Part shown: positions 23,618 through 32,098 of the stretch, piece by piece
Layout: the number at the start of each line of letters is the position of its first letter
Position numbering within the stretch: position 1 is the stretch's first letter
Source of the DNA: Lachnospiraceae bacterium
GTDB taxonomy: Bacteria > Bacillota > Clostridia > Lachnospirales > Lachnospiraceae
Assembly (NCBI GenBank): GCA_017467845.1
Contig: JAFUKH010000009.1
Coordinates: 1 to 37,253, forward strand
Reading direction: 5' to 3'
DNA length: 37,253 nt
Notes under the pieces: generated by a model
Told to the model about the DNA's origin: nothing
Databases searched by the model: none
What the model saw: only the letters and a program-made list of their open reading frames with translations
Position numbers and translations under genes: made by a program

Positions 23618-24399
23618 GTGTTATGGTGACGACTGCTAATCAGAGCGAGATTCGCAACGCGTGTTTTGCTCTGTAGAAAAGTATCTATAGCAATTTTTGT
23701 GTTTGTGAGATACGGAAAATGTCCTAAATGAGGGAATCTGGTGGGTGTTTTGTATCTATGTGAAAAAAAGGTACGCTGGGATACCCCAAATTGTATTGAT
23801 ATGGTATCTGGGCATAAGAAAAATTTACTGGGAAACTTTCGGAGCTTTTTTTCAGCATTTTGAAACCTAAATAGTATCTTTGGAACAAATTTTTTAGCAT
23901 AGAGACAAACAAGAAATGATTTATTTTGTTACTGTCGACCTTTTCGGAATTGAAGAGCTGTGGTAGTATGAGAGAGGTTGGGAATTTGAATTCGTGTGGC
24001 TGATTTTCGGGGCATTGGAGTGCAAGCAGAGGATACTATTACATAAATGCTGCTTGTTTGGACATACTGCGACGTGAAAGAGAAATATGTCCGCAGAGAA
24101 TTGTGTTTTTGGAGATAGGATATGAGTTTATAATTATGGTGTTCAAGAAGTTGTGGATTATTGGACATGAGGGTGTCTACAAAACGGGGCTGTCCAGAGA
24201 TAAGGAATTTCTCGGACATAGGATGTGCTAATACGGCAAGGCGTCCAAAGCAATCGGCGTCGTTGGATATGTGAAGCGGAATGATATTTATATGTCCAAA
24301 TAGAGACGGAGGGAGCTTTGTTTGAAGTAGGGATGTATTATGCTCCGGATGCCGTAGACATCTATGAAACAAATTTGGATTTATGAGGATGTTGATAAA
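23618..24399. other. ~780-base non-coding or decayed region, possible structured RNA
   Basis: No frame in this stretch gives a protein I recognise or a good ribosome binding site; a 147-codon minus-strand frame (24372-23929) has no family motif. From 24060 to 24299 there are five copies of GGACAT or ATGTCC. GGACATA (24060-24066), CTGC (24067-24070), TATGTCC (24086-24092) and GCAG (24093-24096) interleave as in an H-type pseudoknot. TTGGACAT (24161-24168) can pair with ATGTCCAA (24292-24299), enclosing TCCAA/TTGGA (24244-24248/24263-24267). It could be a structured RNA or the remains of genes. Confidence 0.35.
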
Positions 24400-24834
24400 A
24401 TGTTAGAAGTTAAATTTTATGACAATGTAGCAGATGAACTTTTGAAATTTGCCGTTATTATTTCAAAAACAAATGGTAAGTGGATATTTTGCAAACACAA
24501 GGAACGAGAAACTTATGAAGTGCCTGGTGGTCATAGGGAGCTAGGTGAAACTATAGTTGATACTGCAAAAAGAGAACTTGCAGAAGAAACTGGCGCTGTT
24601 GAATTTGATATTAAACCAATATGTGTGTATTCTGTTAAAGGAAAAACAAGAGTAAATGAAAATGTTGAAGACGAAAGTTTTGGTATGTTGTTCATAGCGG
24701 AAGTTTTTTCTTTTGAAGAATTACATAGTGAAATCGAAAAAATATTGATTACTGATACATTAGTAGAAAATTGGACATACCCTTTGATTCAACCTTTATT
24801 GATGGAAGAAGCAAAAAACAGAGGATTTATATAA
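24400..24834 (+). CDS. NUDIX hydrolase
   Basis: 144 residues with a complete Nudix box, GHRELGETIVDTAKRELAEE then TGA (residues 44-66), which binds magnesium and hydrolyses nucleoside-diphosphate derivatives. The substrate cannot be told from the sequence. I chose MLEVKFYDN at 24400, which follows GAGG; a 12-codon longer start at 24364 has no binding site. Base composition is more A/T-rich than in neighbouring genes, and the gene sits in a decayed stretch beside a broken AraC regulator. Both point to an acquired or eroding segment. Confidence 0.93.
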   Translation: MLEVKFYDNVADELLKFAVIISKTNGKWIFCKHKERETYEVPGGHRELGETIVDTAKRELAEETGAVEFDIKPICVYSVKGKTRVNENVEDESFGMLFIAEVFSFEELHSEIEKILITDTLVENWTYPLIQPLLMEEAKNRGFI

Positions 24835-24845
24835 ATACTAATTGA

Positions 24846-25130
24846 GCGAGCTATGAGTTTCATAGGGCATTTAGCTTTCTTACAGGGATGACTGCCAATG
24901 CCTATATTCACAACCGCAGGTTGTCTTTAGCAGGTAGAGAAATTGTAGAAACCAATGCTAAAATAACAGACATTGCGCTGAAGTATGGTTATGAAACACC
25001 AGAGAGTTTTTACGAAGGCATTTACAAGGTTTCATGGAATAGCAGATCCAGGAAAATGCTTTGTATGCGGGGCAGCGAACCCCCAAAAGTTTATATATAC
25101 CCCAGGGCACGAAAAATTCACTTTTGCAAG
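24846..25130 (+). pseudogene. Remnant of an AraC-family regulator (HTH part, frameshifted)
   Basis: From 24846 the frame reads ASYEFHRAFSFLTGMTANAY, then IHNRRLSLAGREIVETNAKI and TDIALKYGYETPESF, which is the DNA-binding domain of an AraC regulator. At the T-run 25007-25011 the frame breaks: dropping one T restores SFTKAFTRFHGI, the expected continuation. Nothing of the N-terminal part is found upstream, where a stop lies at 24843. After FHGI the AraC match ends and the following ~80 bases are unrelated. This is a truncated, frameshifted gene copy. Confidence 0.85.
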
Positions 25131-25249
25131 TAGGTTTCCTATCAAGATGTGTTAGTGGAGGTGCAACAATGTTATTACGGATGTGTGAAGTGAGGAAAAG
25201 ATATCTATAATACGATTTAAATAGGTGAAATAAATGGAGGACAAATAAA

Positions 25250-25807
25250 ATGGAATTAGTAAAAGGTAGACCGGAAAATACAGAGGGGCGGTTAGAGCGT
25301 GAAATCGCGGTATATGATTTGCTGGATAGCCTAGGCATCAGCTACCAGCGAATAGACCATGAAGAGGCTAATACCATGGAGGCATGCGCAGAGATTGACA
25401 AGGTATTGGATGCTCTTATCTGCAAAAACTTATTTCTCTGCAATCGTCAGAAAACCCAGTTCTATCTGTTGATGATGCCTGCGGATAAACCGTTCAAGAC
25501 CAAATATCTGACAAAGCAGATTGATTGTGCAAGACTATCCTTTGCGGACCCGGAGTACATGGAAGAGTTCCTACATATAAGACCAGGGGCTGTGTCCGTC
25601 ATGGGACTGATGAATGACAAGGAAAATCGAGTGCAGCTTCTGATAGACAAGCCGGTGATTGAAGCAGAGTACATGGGCTGCCACCCTTGCGTCAGCACTG
25701 CCAGCTTAAAGCTTCATGTGGCGGATGTGATGGGGAAATTCTTAGATGCGGTGCATCACAAACCGATTATAGTGGATTTACCCGTGGAGGAAGAACATGG
25801 ATTATAA
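25250..25807 (+). CDS. YbaK/ProX-type aminoacyl-tRNA deacylase domain protein
   Basis: 185 residues of the YbaK/EbsC/ProX superfamily, stand-alone relatives of the prolyl-tRNA synthetase editing domain that deacylate mischarged tRNA. Visible features are LDSLGISYQRIDHEEANTME near the start, KNLFLCNRQKTQFYLLMMPA, FADPEYMEEFLHIRPGAVS and MGCHPCVSTASLKLH towards the end. The exact mischarged tRNA (Ala- or Cys-tRNA-Pro) cannot be read. GGAGG lies about 11 bases before the ATG. The end overlaps the AlkD-like gene by 11 bases, so the two are probably one transcript. Confidence 0.88.
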   Translation: MELVKGRPENTEGRLEREIAVYDLLDSLGISYQRIDHEEANTMEACAEIDKVLDALICKNLFLCNRQKTQFYLLMMPADKPFKTKYLTKQIDCARLSFADPEYMEEFLHIRPGAVSVMGLMNDKENRVQLLIDKPVIEAEYMGCHPCVSTASLKLHVADVMGKFLDAVHHKPIIVDLPVEEEHGL

Positions 25808-26483
25808 GGCACTTCATGAAAGGCTACTTCGCCTTTCCACCACCGGTGGGCAGATATATGTTAGTAAGGTGACGCCGGGCAGCAAGCCGAGTCTGGGTGT
25901 GCGGGTGCCGGAGCTTCGTAAGATTGCAAAAGAGATTGCTAAGGGGGATTTTCGGGACTTTCTGGATAATGGGCCGGAGGAGTACTGGGAGTATGAGACC
26001 TTAAAGGCATTTGTTATTGGTTATGCCAAGATGGACATTGAAGAAGCTATTGTACAATGCCAAAACTTTATCCCAAAGCTTCACGATTGGAGTGTCAGCG
26101 ATGCCCTGTGCCAGAATTTTACCATTGCCAGAAAGTATCCGGAGCGTGTTTATCAGTGGCTCATGGAGATGGTGCAGATAGATGATGAATACCACCAGAG
26201 AGTGGTGGCGGTGATTTTAATGAGCCATCTGCTGGTGCCGGAGTACATTGATGGAATTCTGGACTGTATGAATCGTCTGAAAAATCCGGGATATTATACC
26301 AAGATGGGTGTGGCATGGTGCGTAGCTACTGCTTATGCCAAGTTTCCGAAGGAAACCCATGCATTTATGTTACATAATGAGCTGGATGATTGGACATATA
26401 ACAAGTCCATTCAGAAAATGATAGAGTCTTATCGTGTCACCGATGAGGCGAAGGAGATTCTTCGAACCATGAAAAGAAAGTAG
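25797..26483 (+). CDS. AlkD-like DNA alkylation repair protein
   Basis: 228 residues in HEAT-like helical repeats, as in the AlkD family of DNA glycosylases that remove bulky or positively charged alkylated bases such as N3- and N7-alkylpurines. GVRVPELRKIAKEI near the start, EYWEYETLKAFVIGYAK, and the family core HDWSVSDALC with the Trp and catalytic Asp are visible, then WCVATAYAKFP and a final helix TYNKSIQKMIESYRVT. GGAGG precedes the ATG, which lies inside the end of the deacylase gene. A GC-rich hairpin follows the stop. Confidence 0.93.
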   Translation: MDYKALHERLLRLSTTGGQIYVSKVTPGSKPSLGVRVPELRKIAKEIAKGDFRDFLDNGPEEYWEYETLKAFVIGYAKMDIEEAIVQCQNFIPKLHDWSVSDALCQNFTIARKYPERVYQWLMEMVQIDDEYHQRVVAVILMSHLLVPEYIDGILDCMNRLKNPGYYTKMGVAWCVATAYAKFPKETHAFMLHNELDDWTYNKSIQKMIESYRVTDEAKEILRTMKRK

Positions 26484-26508
26484 CCCGGCTGTGGGCACAG
26501 CCGGGCTA
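26481..26508. terminator. GC-rich hairpin after the AlkD-like gene
   Basis: AGCCCGGCTGTG (26482-26493) and CACAGCCGGGCT (26496-26507) form a perfect 12-bp stem overlapping the stop codon. No T-tract follows, so it may protect the mRNA end rather than terminate alone. From 26509 to 26730 no gene is seen; a TCAGGGA/TCCCTGA hairpin lies at 26610-26629. Confidence 0.55.
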
Positions 26509-26634
26509 TGTAAGGAGAATGTATGAAAACCCAATAAAAGGATAATTGTTTGTCGAAGCTAATCGGTCCCCAATACATTATTATCAAAATCCGCTAGCTC
26601 CATTCGGTATCAGGGATGTTTTTCCCTGAATCAT

Positions 26635-26650
26635 ATGATACATTTATCAT
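26635..26650. promoter_or_regulatory. Palindrome ATGATA-N4-TATCAT upstream of 26731
   Basis: ATGATA (26635-26640) and TATCAT (26645-26650). The half-sites and spacing match those at 318-333 in the leader of the XRE gene, so both may be sites for the same regulator. A TATAAA-like -10 lies nearer the start of the gene. Confidence 0.35.
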
Positions 26651-26730
26651 AACAGTAAAATGTGGCGAAATTATGGACGTAAAGTGAAAAAGTTCTAAAA
26701 GAAATAAACAAAGTATAAAGGAATCCGAAA

Positions 26731-27417
26731 ATGAAAATACAGCGTTTGCATTACAGGGCGAAATTGAAGAATGATTATGATAAAGAGGCATTTAAGAGCG
26801 AGCTTGTGAAATGTCAGGAAATGATCCGCAGTGCCCAGAAATCCGGTCAGGTGCTCACAGCAGCATTATATTTTGCTGATACCGCGGATATTAGCGAGAC
26901 ACTTTTTTTCTATTATGAAGGTGTGGGCGAGGATAATGTAGCTTCCCCGGAAGAATTGCTGGAGCCCATAAATGCCTTTTTATGGGAGTGGCCCGGGACA
27001 ACGGAAAGCCGTATCTGGGTGAAGATGTACCATATTTATTATCATTCCGTTCCGGAATCTGTGAAAGGCTGGAAGCGGGCTGCAAAGCCGGAGCTGCGCC
27101 GGGGGCGAATTGCTTTATTATATGAAGAAAAGCTCTTTAGCTATGTCTACTATCACAAAGCCATCGTGGATGAGGGGCTCCTTAAGGGGGACAAATATCA
27201 GTCTATCGCTCTTCATGAAAATGTGTTGTTCTCATATTTTGAAGAGCCGAAAACTATGGTTAATATTAAGAATTCTGCTAAGGAGTCCGAGGTCATTGAA
27301 GAGTGGCTCGCAGTGGACCCGGAGAGTCACTTTATTCATACTCCCGAGTGTGAGGGTTTGAATTTTATGTTTTTACCTACGCTGTTTGCATTAGGCGTAG
27401 AAGATTTGGAGGATTAG
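26731..27417 (+). CDS. Conserved-looking protein of unknown function
   Basis: 228 residues, soluble, without signal peptide or membrane helices. I recognise no domain. It is rich in aromatic residues (YFADTADISETLFFYYEG, IWVKMYHIYYHSVPE, LLYEEKLFSYVYYHKA) and acidic near the end (ECEGLNFMFLPTLFALGVED). AAAGGA precedes the ATG. It ends 4 bases before the TatD start and is therefore cotranscribed with it. Codon use looks like that of its neighbours, so it is a genuine gene. Confidence 0.75.
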   Translation: MKIQRLHYRAKLKNDYDKEAFKSELVKCQEMIRSAQKSGQVLTAALYFADTADISETLFFYYEGVGEDNVASPEELLEPINAFLWEWPGTTESRIWVKMYHIYYHSVPESVKGWKRAAKPELRRGRIALLYEEKLFSYVYYHKAIVDEGLLKGDKYQSIALHENVLFSYFEEPKTMVNIKNSAKESEVIEEWLAVDPESHFIHTPECEGLNFMFLPTLFALGVEDLED

Positions 27418-27421
27418 TTTC

Positions 27422-28192
27422 ATGATTATTGATACACATGCCCATTATGATGATAAGGTTTTTGATGAGGATAGAGAAGCGGTGCTGGCAGATTTGCAGG
27501 GAAAGGAAATCAGCAGGGTGATTAACAGTGGTTCCAGTCTGGCTGCCTGCAAGCGTACCCTGGAGCTGACGGAGAAGTACGATTTTATCTACGGTACTTT
27601 GGGTATTCATCCCTGTGACTGTGAGGAGTTGACAGAGGAGGATATACAGTGGATTAAGGAGAAGTGTGCATTGAAGAAAATTGTAGCTGTGGGTGAAATC
27701 GGTCTGGACTACTACTGGGATGAGCCGGACAGGGAGATTCAGAAAAAGTGGTTTGCCCGTCAGATGGAGCTGGCAAAAGAGGTGCAGCTTCCTATGGTGA
27801 TTCATTCCAGAGATGCAGCTCAGGATACCATTACCATGATGAAGGAACATTATGCTCGGGAGATAGGCGGCGTGATTCATTGTTACTCTTATAGCAAGGA
27901 ATCAGCTAGGGACTTTTTGGATATGGGCTTTTACTTCGGAGTAGGCGGGGTAGTAACTTTCCAGAACGGAAAGAAGCTGAAGGAGGTTGTGGAGTACCTT
28001 CCCATGGATCGCATTTTGACGGAGACGGATTCTCCTTATTTATCTCCCGTTCCTAACCGTGGCAAGCGTAACGACTCCCGGAATTTACATTATGTTGTGG
28101 CAGCAATTGCTGAGATTAAGGGGCTTTCCGTAGAAGAGGTTAAGGAGATTTGTAAGGCCAATGCCCATAGACTGTATACAAAGTTGAAATAA
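27422..28192 (+). CDS. TatD-family metal-dependent hydrolase
   Basis: 256 residues with all the metal-site motifs of the family: DTHAHYDD at the N-terminus (HxH), GEIGLDYYWD (Glu ligand), VIHSRDA, VIHCYSYS and TETDSPYLSPVPNRGKRN (Asp ligand). TatD proteins are deoxyribonucleases, often 3'-5' on damaged or single-stranded DNA, placed with repair and turnover. GGAGG lies before the ATG. It is the second gene of a pair with the unknown gene at 26731. Confidence 0.96.
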   Translation: MIIDTHAHYDDKVFDEDREAVLADLQGKEISRVINSGSSLAACKRTLELTEKYDFIYGTLGIHPCDCEELTEEDIQWIKEKCALKKIVAVGEIGLDYYWDEPDREIQKKWFARQMELAKEVQLPMVIHSRDAAQDTITMMKEHYAREIGGVIHCYSYSKESARDFLDMGFYFGVGGVVTFQNGKKLKEVVEYLPMDRILTETDSPYLSPVPNRGKRNDSRNLHYVVAAIAEIKGLSVEEVKEICKANAHRLYTKLK

Positions 28193-28244
28193 ATTCGTGC
28201 AGTTTTTAATACATTAAGAATATATAAAGATTCATAAATGATGG

Positions 28245-28273
28245 TAGACAACACTTTAGCGTAGTACTATACT
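28245..28273 (+). promoter_or_regulatory. Promoter of the NatAB-like ABC operon
   Basis: TAGACA (28245-28250), 17-base spacer, TATACT (28268-28273). The leader of about 90 bases contains the CAGTTCAC-type hairpin. Confidence 0.65.
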
Positions 28274-28294
28274 AAACATGGCAATACAAATGAA

Positions 28295-28343
28295 ACAGTT
28301 TACACGTCAGAACCGCCTTTGCGAATGGCGTGACGTGAACTGT
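28295..28343. repeat. CAGTTCAC-type hairpin element in the ABC operon leader
   Basis: ACAGTTTACACGTCA and TGACGTGAACTGT pair around CCGCCTTTGCGAATGGCG, itself able to pair CGCC/GGCG. The inner sequence is the reverse complement of the repeats at 18541-18582 and 18601-18643. It sits between the promoter and the ribosome binding site, so it would be part of the mRNA. Confidence 0.7.
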
Positions 28344-28372
28344 AGAATCATGAGGGAAGTAGGAGGAAGTAT

Positions 28373-29314
28373 ATGTCATTAGAAGTAAAAGAGTTAGTTA
28401 AGAGCTACGGAGACAAGACGGTTGTAGACCATCTTTCTTTTTCTCTGAAGGAGCCGGGTGTGTATGCGCTCTTAGGTACCAACGGTGCCGGTAAGACCAC
28501 ATCCATCCGCATGATTTTGGGGATGCTCGCTAAGGATTCCGGAGAAGTGCTTTGGAAGGGAAAGCCAATGGATTCCATGAACATGAACATCGGGTATCTG
28601 GCCGAGGAGAGAGGCCTTTATCCCAAGTATGAGCTGATGGATCAGCTCCTCTATTTTGCAAAGCTGAAGGGGGTAGCCAAGGACGTTGCCAAGGAACGTA
28701 TTGCTTATTGGGCGAAGCGTCTGGAGGTAGAGGAGTATTTATACCCGAAGCAGACAAAGGGCAAGAAGAAAGAGAAGCCCAAAATGGCTGACCAATTGTC
28801 AAAGGGTAATCAGCAGAAGATTCAGCTGATGGCTGCACTGATTTCTGAGCCGGAGATCTTGATTTTGGATGAGCCGCTCAGCGGTCTTGACCCGGTTAAT
28901 ACCGACCTTTTCAAGGAAATTATCCGTGAGGAAATTGCAAAAGGAAAATACTTGATTATGTCATCCCATCAGATGGCTACCATTGAGGAGTTCTGTAAGG
29001 ACATCACCATTCTGAATCGTGGTAAGGTGGTATTACAGGGTGATTTGAATGAGATTAAGAAGAGCTATGGCCGTGTAAATCTGTTTATCAAGTGTGACGA
29101 AGAGTTTGATGATGTGATTGCTAAGCATGGTCTGGAAGTATTAAACGACACACCGGATGGAAAGCAGTTGAAGGTGACAGGTGAAGAGCAGGCAAAGCAT
29201 TTCTTGAAGGACCTTCTTGCAGCAGACAAGACGGTAGTGCGTTTCGAGCTTCGTGAGCCTTCCTTACATGAAATCTTTGTAGAGAAAGCAGGTGCCCAGC
29301 ATGAAGAAGAATGA
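28373..29314 (+). CDS. ABC transporter ATP-binding protein (NatA-like)
   Basis: 313 residues with Walker A GTNGAGKTT, signature LSKGNQQKIQLMAAL, Walker B ILILDEPLSGLDP and the switch SSHQMATIEEFCK. A C-terminal accessory domain (about 215-313) follows, as in NatA/CcmA-like exporters. A Lys-rich insertion (KQTKGKKKEKPK) precedes the signature helix. GTAGGAGGAAG is an excellent ribosome binding site. It is the first of three genes with two ABC-2 permeases, and its end overlaps the first permease start by 14 bases. The cargo could be sodium, an antibiotic or a peptide. Confidence 0.95.
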   Translation: MSLEVKELVKSYGDKTVVDHLSFSLKEPGVYALLGTNGAGKTTSIRMILGMLAKDSGEVLWKGKPMDSMNMNIGYLAEERGLYPKYELMDQLLYFAKLKGVAKDVAKERIAYWAKRLEVEEYLYPKQTKGKKKEKPKMADQLSKGNQQKIQLMAALISEPEILILDEPLSGLDPVNTDLFKEIIREEIAKGKYLIMSSHQMATIEEFCKDITILNRGKVVLQGDLNEIKKSYGRVNLFIKCDEEFDDVIAKHGLEVLNDTPDGKQLKVTGEEQAKHFLKDLLAADKTVVRFELREPSLHEIFVEKAGAQHEEE

Positions 29315-30665
29315 TTATAGAGGCTGGCAGGAGGTGTTCCGCTTTTCCTTTATGCAGGGCGTGAAGCAGAAGTCCTTTACCGGTTTTCTAATCTTTATGT
29401 GTGTGCTTCTGATATTGGGTCCCATTGCACTTACTTTTTTCCAATCCGGAAAGGAGCCGGAGGAAACTAAGGTAACTGTCCAGAAGTTATACATTTTTGA
29501 TGAAGTAAATCTGGCAATTGATTACGAAAATGCGTTTGAGGGAACGGATTTGTCGGACGTCGATGTGGAAGTAAGGTCAGATATTACATATGAGGAGTAT
29601 AAAACTAACATAGAAGAATTGGAAGATACCAAGGACTTGGGTGTACAGATTGGCTATGAGGATTTGGGTTACTTCCAGCTGAACTTTGTTCGTCCTGCAA
29701 AGGCAGATTTGTCGGATGAGGAATGTGATATGGTCATTGATACTTTTGTGACGTTCTTTGAGGAGGCAAAACGAAAGGCTATTGATGTTACAGAGGAGCA
29801 GATGGCATTTATCAACCAGGCTGTGAATACAGAGGTACTTTTTACCGACGAAAGCGGAGCCATCATTGAGGAAGAAGAGGCCGCAGAGGGTATCTCCATG
29901 GATGAGTACTTTATCCTTTTGGGCGGAATCATGGTGTGCCTTATGATTATCACTTTAAACGGCAGTAGTGTTGCCAATGCTATTGTTACCGAGAAATCTA
30001 CCAGAGTGGTAGAGTATCTGATGATTAATGTCAGACCTATGGCACTGATTGTAGGTAAGATTCTTTCCTGCATTTGCCTCACATTAATTCAGTTTGGTGT
30101 AATGGGTGTGTCCTATCTGATATCTACTGTGATTCAGAAGGCACTGTTTTCTCAGGAACAGATTGATGCGACCATGGATTCTATGTCTGCGTTGCAGGCA
30201 TTCCAAGGATTAAATGTGGTGAATATCATTCTCTGCATCTTGATTATTTTGATGGGCATTTTGTTCTTCAGCATCTTGGCTGGTCTGGCAGGAGCCTCTG
30301 TCAGCAAGATGGAAGAGCTTGCGGAGGGTATGAAGGTGTACCAGATGGTGCAGGTAATCGGTTCCTATATTGGTATCGGTATCTGTATAATGGAGATGAT
30401 GGGAGGAGTAAATCCTTTAATCATCAATATTTGTGGATTGATTCCGATTTCCACACCATTTATTGTACCAGCTATGCTCCTTACGGGAAGGATGACAGTG
30501 ATGGTTGCATTGATCGGTTTTGTCCTTCTGACGTTGCTTACGGTGCTCCTTTACATTTTTGCAGCACGTGTATATGAATCTATGATTTTCTACAATGGTA
30601 AGGTACTTAAGTTGAAGGATATCTTAACTATTTCGGGAGTACGCAGTGGAAAGGGGGGCAAATAA
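29301..30665 (+). CDS. ABC-2 type permease (NatB-like), first
   Basis: 454 residues starting MKKNDYRGWQEVFRFSFMQG. One N-terminal helix (about 25-48), an outside domain of about 150 residues rich in Asp/Glu, then six C-terminal helices with EKSTRVVEYLMINVRPMALI and GKILSCICLTLIQFG, the ABC-2 permease core. The ATG at 29301 is preferred to the one at 29292 because AGGTG fits it. It is a paralogue of the next gene (both start with the same GWQ-VF motif), and the two probably form a heterodimer. Confidence 0.92.
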   Translation: MKKNDYRGWQEVFRFSFMQGVKQKSFTGFLIFMCVLLILGPIALTFFQSGKEPEETKVTVQKLYIFDEVNLAIDYENAFEGTDLSDVDVEVRSDITYEEYKTNIEELEDTKDLGVQIGYEDLGYFQLNFVRPAKADLSDEECDMVIDTFVTFFEEAKRKAIDVTEEQMAFINQAVNTEVLFTDESGAIIEEEEAAEGISMDEYFILLGGIMVCLMIITLNGSSVANAIVTEKSTRVVEYLMINVRPMALIVGKILSCICLTLIQFGVMGVSYLISTVIQKALFSQEQIDATMDSMSALQAFQGLNVVNIILCILIILMGILFFSILAGLAGASVSKMEELAEGMKVYQMVQVIGSYIGIGICIMEMMGGVNPLIINICGLIPISTPFIVPAMLLTGRMTVMVALIGFVLLTLLTVLLYIFAARVYESMIFYNGKVLKLKDILTISGVRSGKGGK

Positions 30666-30666
30666 T

Positions 30667-31956
30667 ATGAAAAAGAATGCTTTTGCCGGATGGCAGGACG
30701 TGTTTGCCTTTACCTGGAAGCAGGCGGTGAATGGAAAAGGATTTAAGGGAGCCACTGTTGGAATCGCGCTTCTTTTTCTTGTGGCAGGCTTAGCGATTAG
30801 TACTATTATGGCTTTTGTACAGAAGAAATCTGACAGCGAGGTATCTCCTATTGGGGTGGTATCTGTGACGGACGAAAGCGGGCTTGCAGTCCTATACCTA
30901 GATGGTTTTAAAGAGGCTAATGGTGATAAATACCCTCACATCTCATTTGAGAAAAATGCAGAGGAATATGCGTTGGAATTAAAAATCACCAAAGCGGAGG
31001 AAGGTTATTTACTGTCTGCTATTCTTCCAAATGAAAGTGAAATTTCGGAATCTGATGCAGAGGATTTTCTGGATGATTTTATGATTTGTATGGAACAGAG
31101 TAAGCTCTTATCTTCCGGAATTCCGGCCGAAAAGCTTGCCCTTGCCATGAGCGGTGTGTCTTATGATATGTATGAGGCAGGAGAGGAAGAAAAGAGTATT
31201 GGCGAGCAGCTGGTATCTCAGCTCCTTCCTATGATTGTTATTTTTGCAATGTATATGATGACTTTAATCTATGGTCAGAGTATTGGAAATATTGTCAGCG
31301 TGGAGAAATCCTCCAAGCTGATGGAGATGGTGCTGACCATGACCCAGCCCTATGCACTTTTGTTTGGTAAGATTGCTTCCACAGTGGTGCTTGCGCTTTT
31401 GCAGCTGGGACTATGGATTGTGTGCTTTGTGGGTGGCTTCTTTGGCGGTGATATTATCGCCAAAACAGTAATCTATCCCGACTATACGAACTACATCTTA
31501 CAGGTATTTGAGCTATTAAGTTTGCAGGATGGAAGCACAGCATTTTCCGTAGGTGCAGTTGTATTATGTATCCTTTGCATGTGTATCGGATTGTTGTTCT
31601 ATTGCGTCTTGTCCGGCACCATCGCTTCCTTTGCAAGCAAGGCAGAGGAGCTTGCCCAATGTATGGCATATTACCAGTTGGCGGTTATCGCAGGCTTTTT
31701 TGGAGCATATATACTTCCACTGCAGGATATTGAATGGGCCAATACCCTTCTTAGAATTGTTCCGGTTTCCAGTGCATATCTGCTTCCGGGAGATATTTTG
31801 GTAGGAAATGTAAACGTGGGACTTGGCATCGTCTATATGTTGGTACTCTTTGCATTCACGATCGCGCTGGTTCTGCTCGCGGGAAAGGTTTATAAGAACC
31901 AGTTGTTCCATAAGGGAACCAATATATTTGAACGTTTTAAGAAGAAAAAAGCATAA
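30667..31956 (+). CDS. ABC-2 type permease (NatB-like), second
   Basis: 429 residues starting MKKNAFAGWQDVFAFTWKQA, with the same layout as the previous gene: one helix, an outside domain, then six helices with VEKSSKLMEMVLTMTQPYAL and FGKIASTVVLALLQLG. AAAGGGGGG before the ATG at 30667 sets the start; the in-frame ATG at 30646 is inside the previous gene. A strong terminator follows. Two unequal permeases with one ATPase is a common arrangement for NatAB-type exporters. Confidence 0.92.
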   Translation: MKKNAFAGWQDVFAFTWKQAVNGKGFKGATVGIALLFLVAGLAISTIMAFVQKKSDSEVSPIGVVSVTDESGLAVLYLDGFKEANGDKYPHISFEKNAEEYALELKITKAEEGYLLSAILPNESEISESDAEDFLDDFMICMEQSKLLSSGIPAEKLALAMSGVSYDMYEAGEEEKSIGEQLVSQLLPMIVIFAMYMMTLIYGQSIGNIVSVEKSSKLMEMVLTMTQPYALLFGKIASTVVLALLQLGLWIVCFVGGFFGGDIIAKTVIYPDYTNYILQVFELLSLQDGSTAFSVGAVVLCILCMCIGLLFYCVLSGTIASFASKAEELAQCMAYYQLAVIAGFFGAYILPLQDIEWANTLLRIVPVSSAYLLPGDILVGNVNVGLGIVYMLVLFAFTIALVLLAGKVYKNQLFHKGTNIFERFKKKKA

Positions 31957-31962
31957 ATAATG

Positions 31963-32001
31963 AAGGAGTGTTGCATGATTGCTTCATGCGACACTCCTTT
32001 T
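31963..32001 (+). terminator. Rho-independent terminator of the NatAB-like operon
   Basis: AAGGAGTGTTGCATGA pairs with TCATGCGACACTCCTT around TTGCT, one G-U pair, followed by TTTTG. Confidence 0.9.
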
Positions 32002-32025
32002 GCTATGGTGACGAAGAAAAAGGTG

Positions 32026-32076
32026 TTGACTCTCAACCTAAGTTAAGGTTTATGCTACCTTCATAAGGTACCTTAT
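32026..32076 (+). promoter_or_regulatory. MerR-type promoter with 19-bp spacer and operator, plus a palindrome
   Basis: TTGACT (32026-32031), 19-base spacer, TATGCT (32051-32056). Inside the over-long spacer AACCT (32035-32039) and AGGTT (32046-32050) form a dyad. This is the hallmark of promoters untwisted by MerR-family regulators, so the gene at 32099 probably controls itself. A perfect 14-bp palindrome ATAAGGTACCTTAT (32063-32076) lies just downstream of the likely start site. Confidence 0.75.
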
Positions 32077-32098
32077 ATGTGACAAGGAGAATGAGATT

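Noticed and set aside
23929-24372. 147-codon minus-strand frame in the gene-free region
   Set aside because: No ribosome binding site, no recognisable domain and atypical composition; a structured RNA or decayed sequence explains the region as well.
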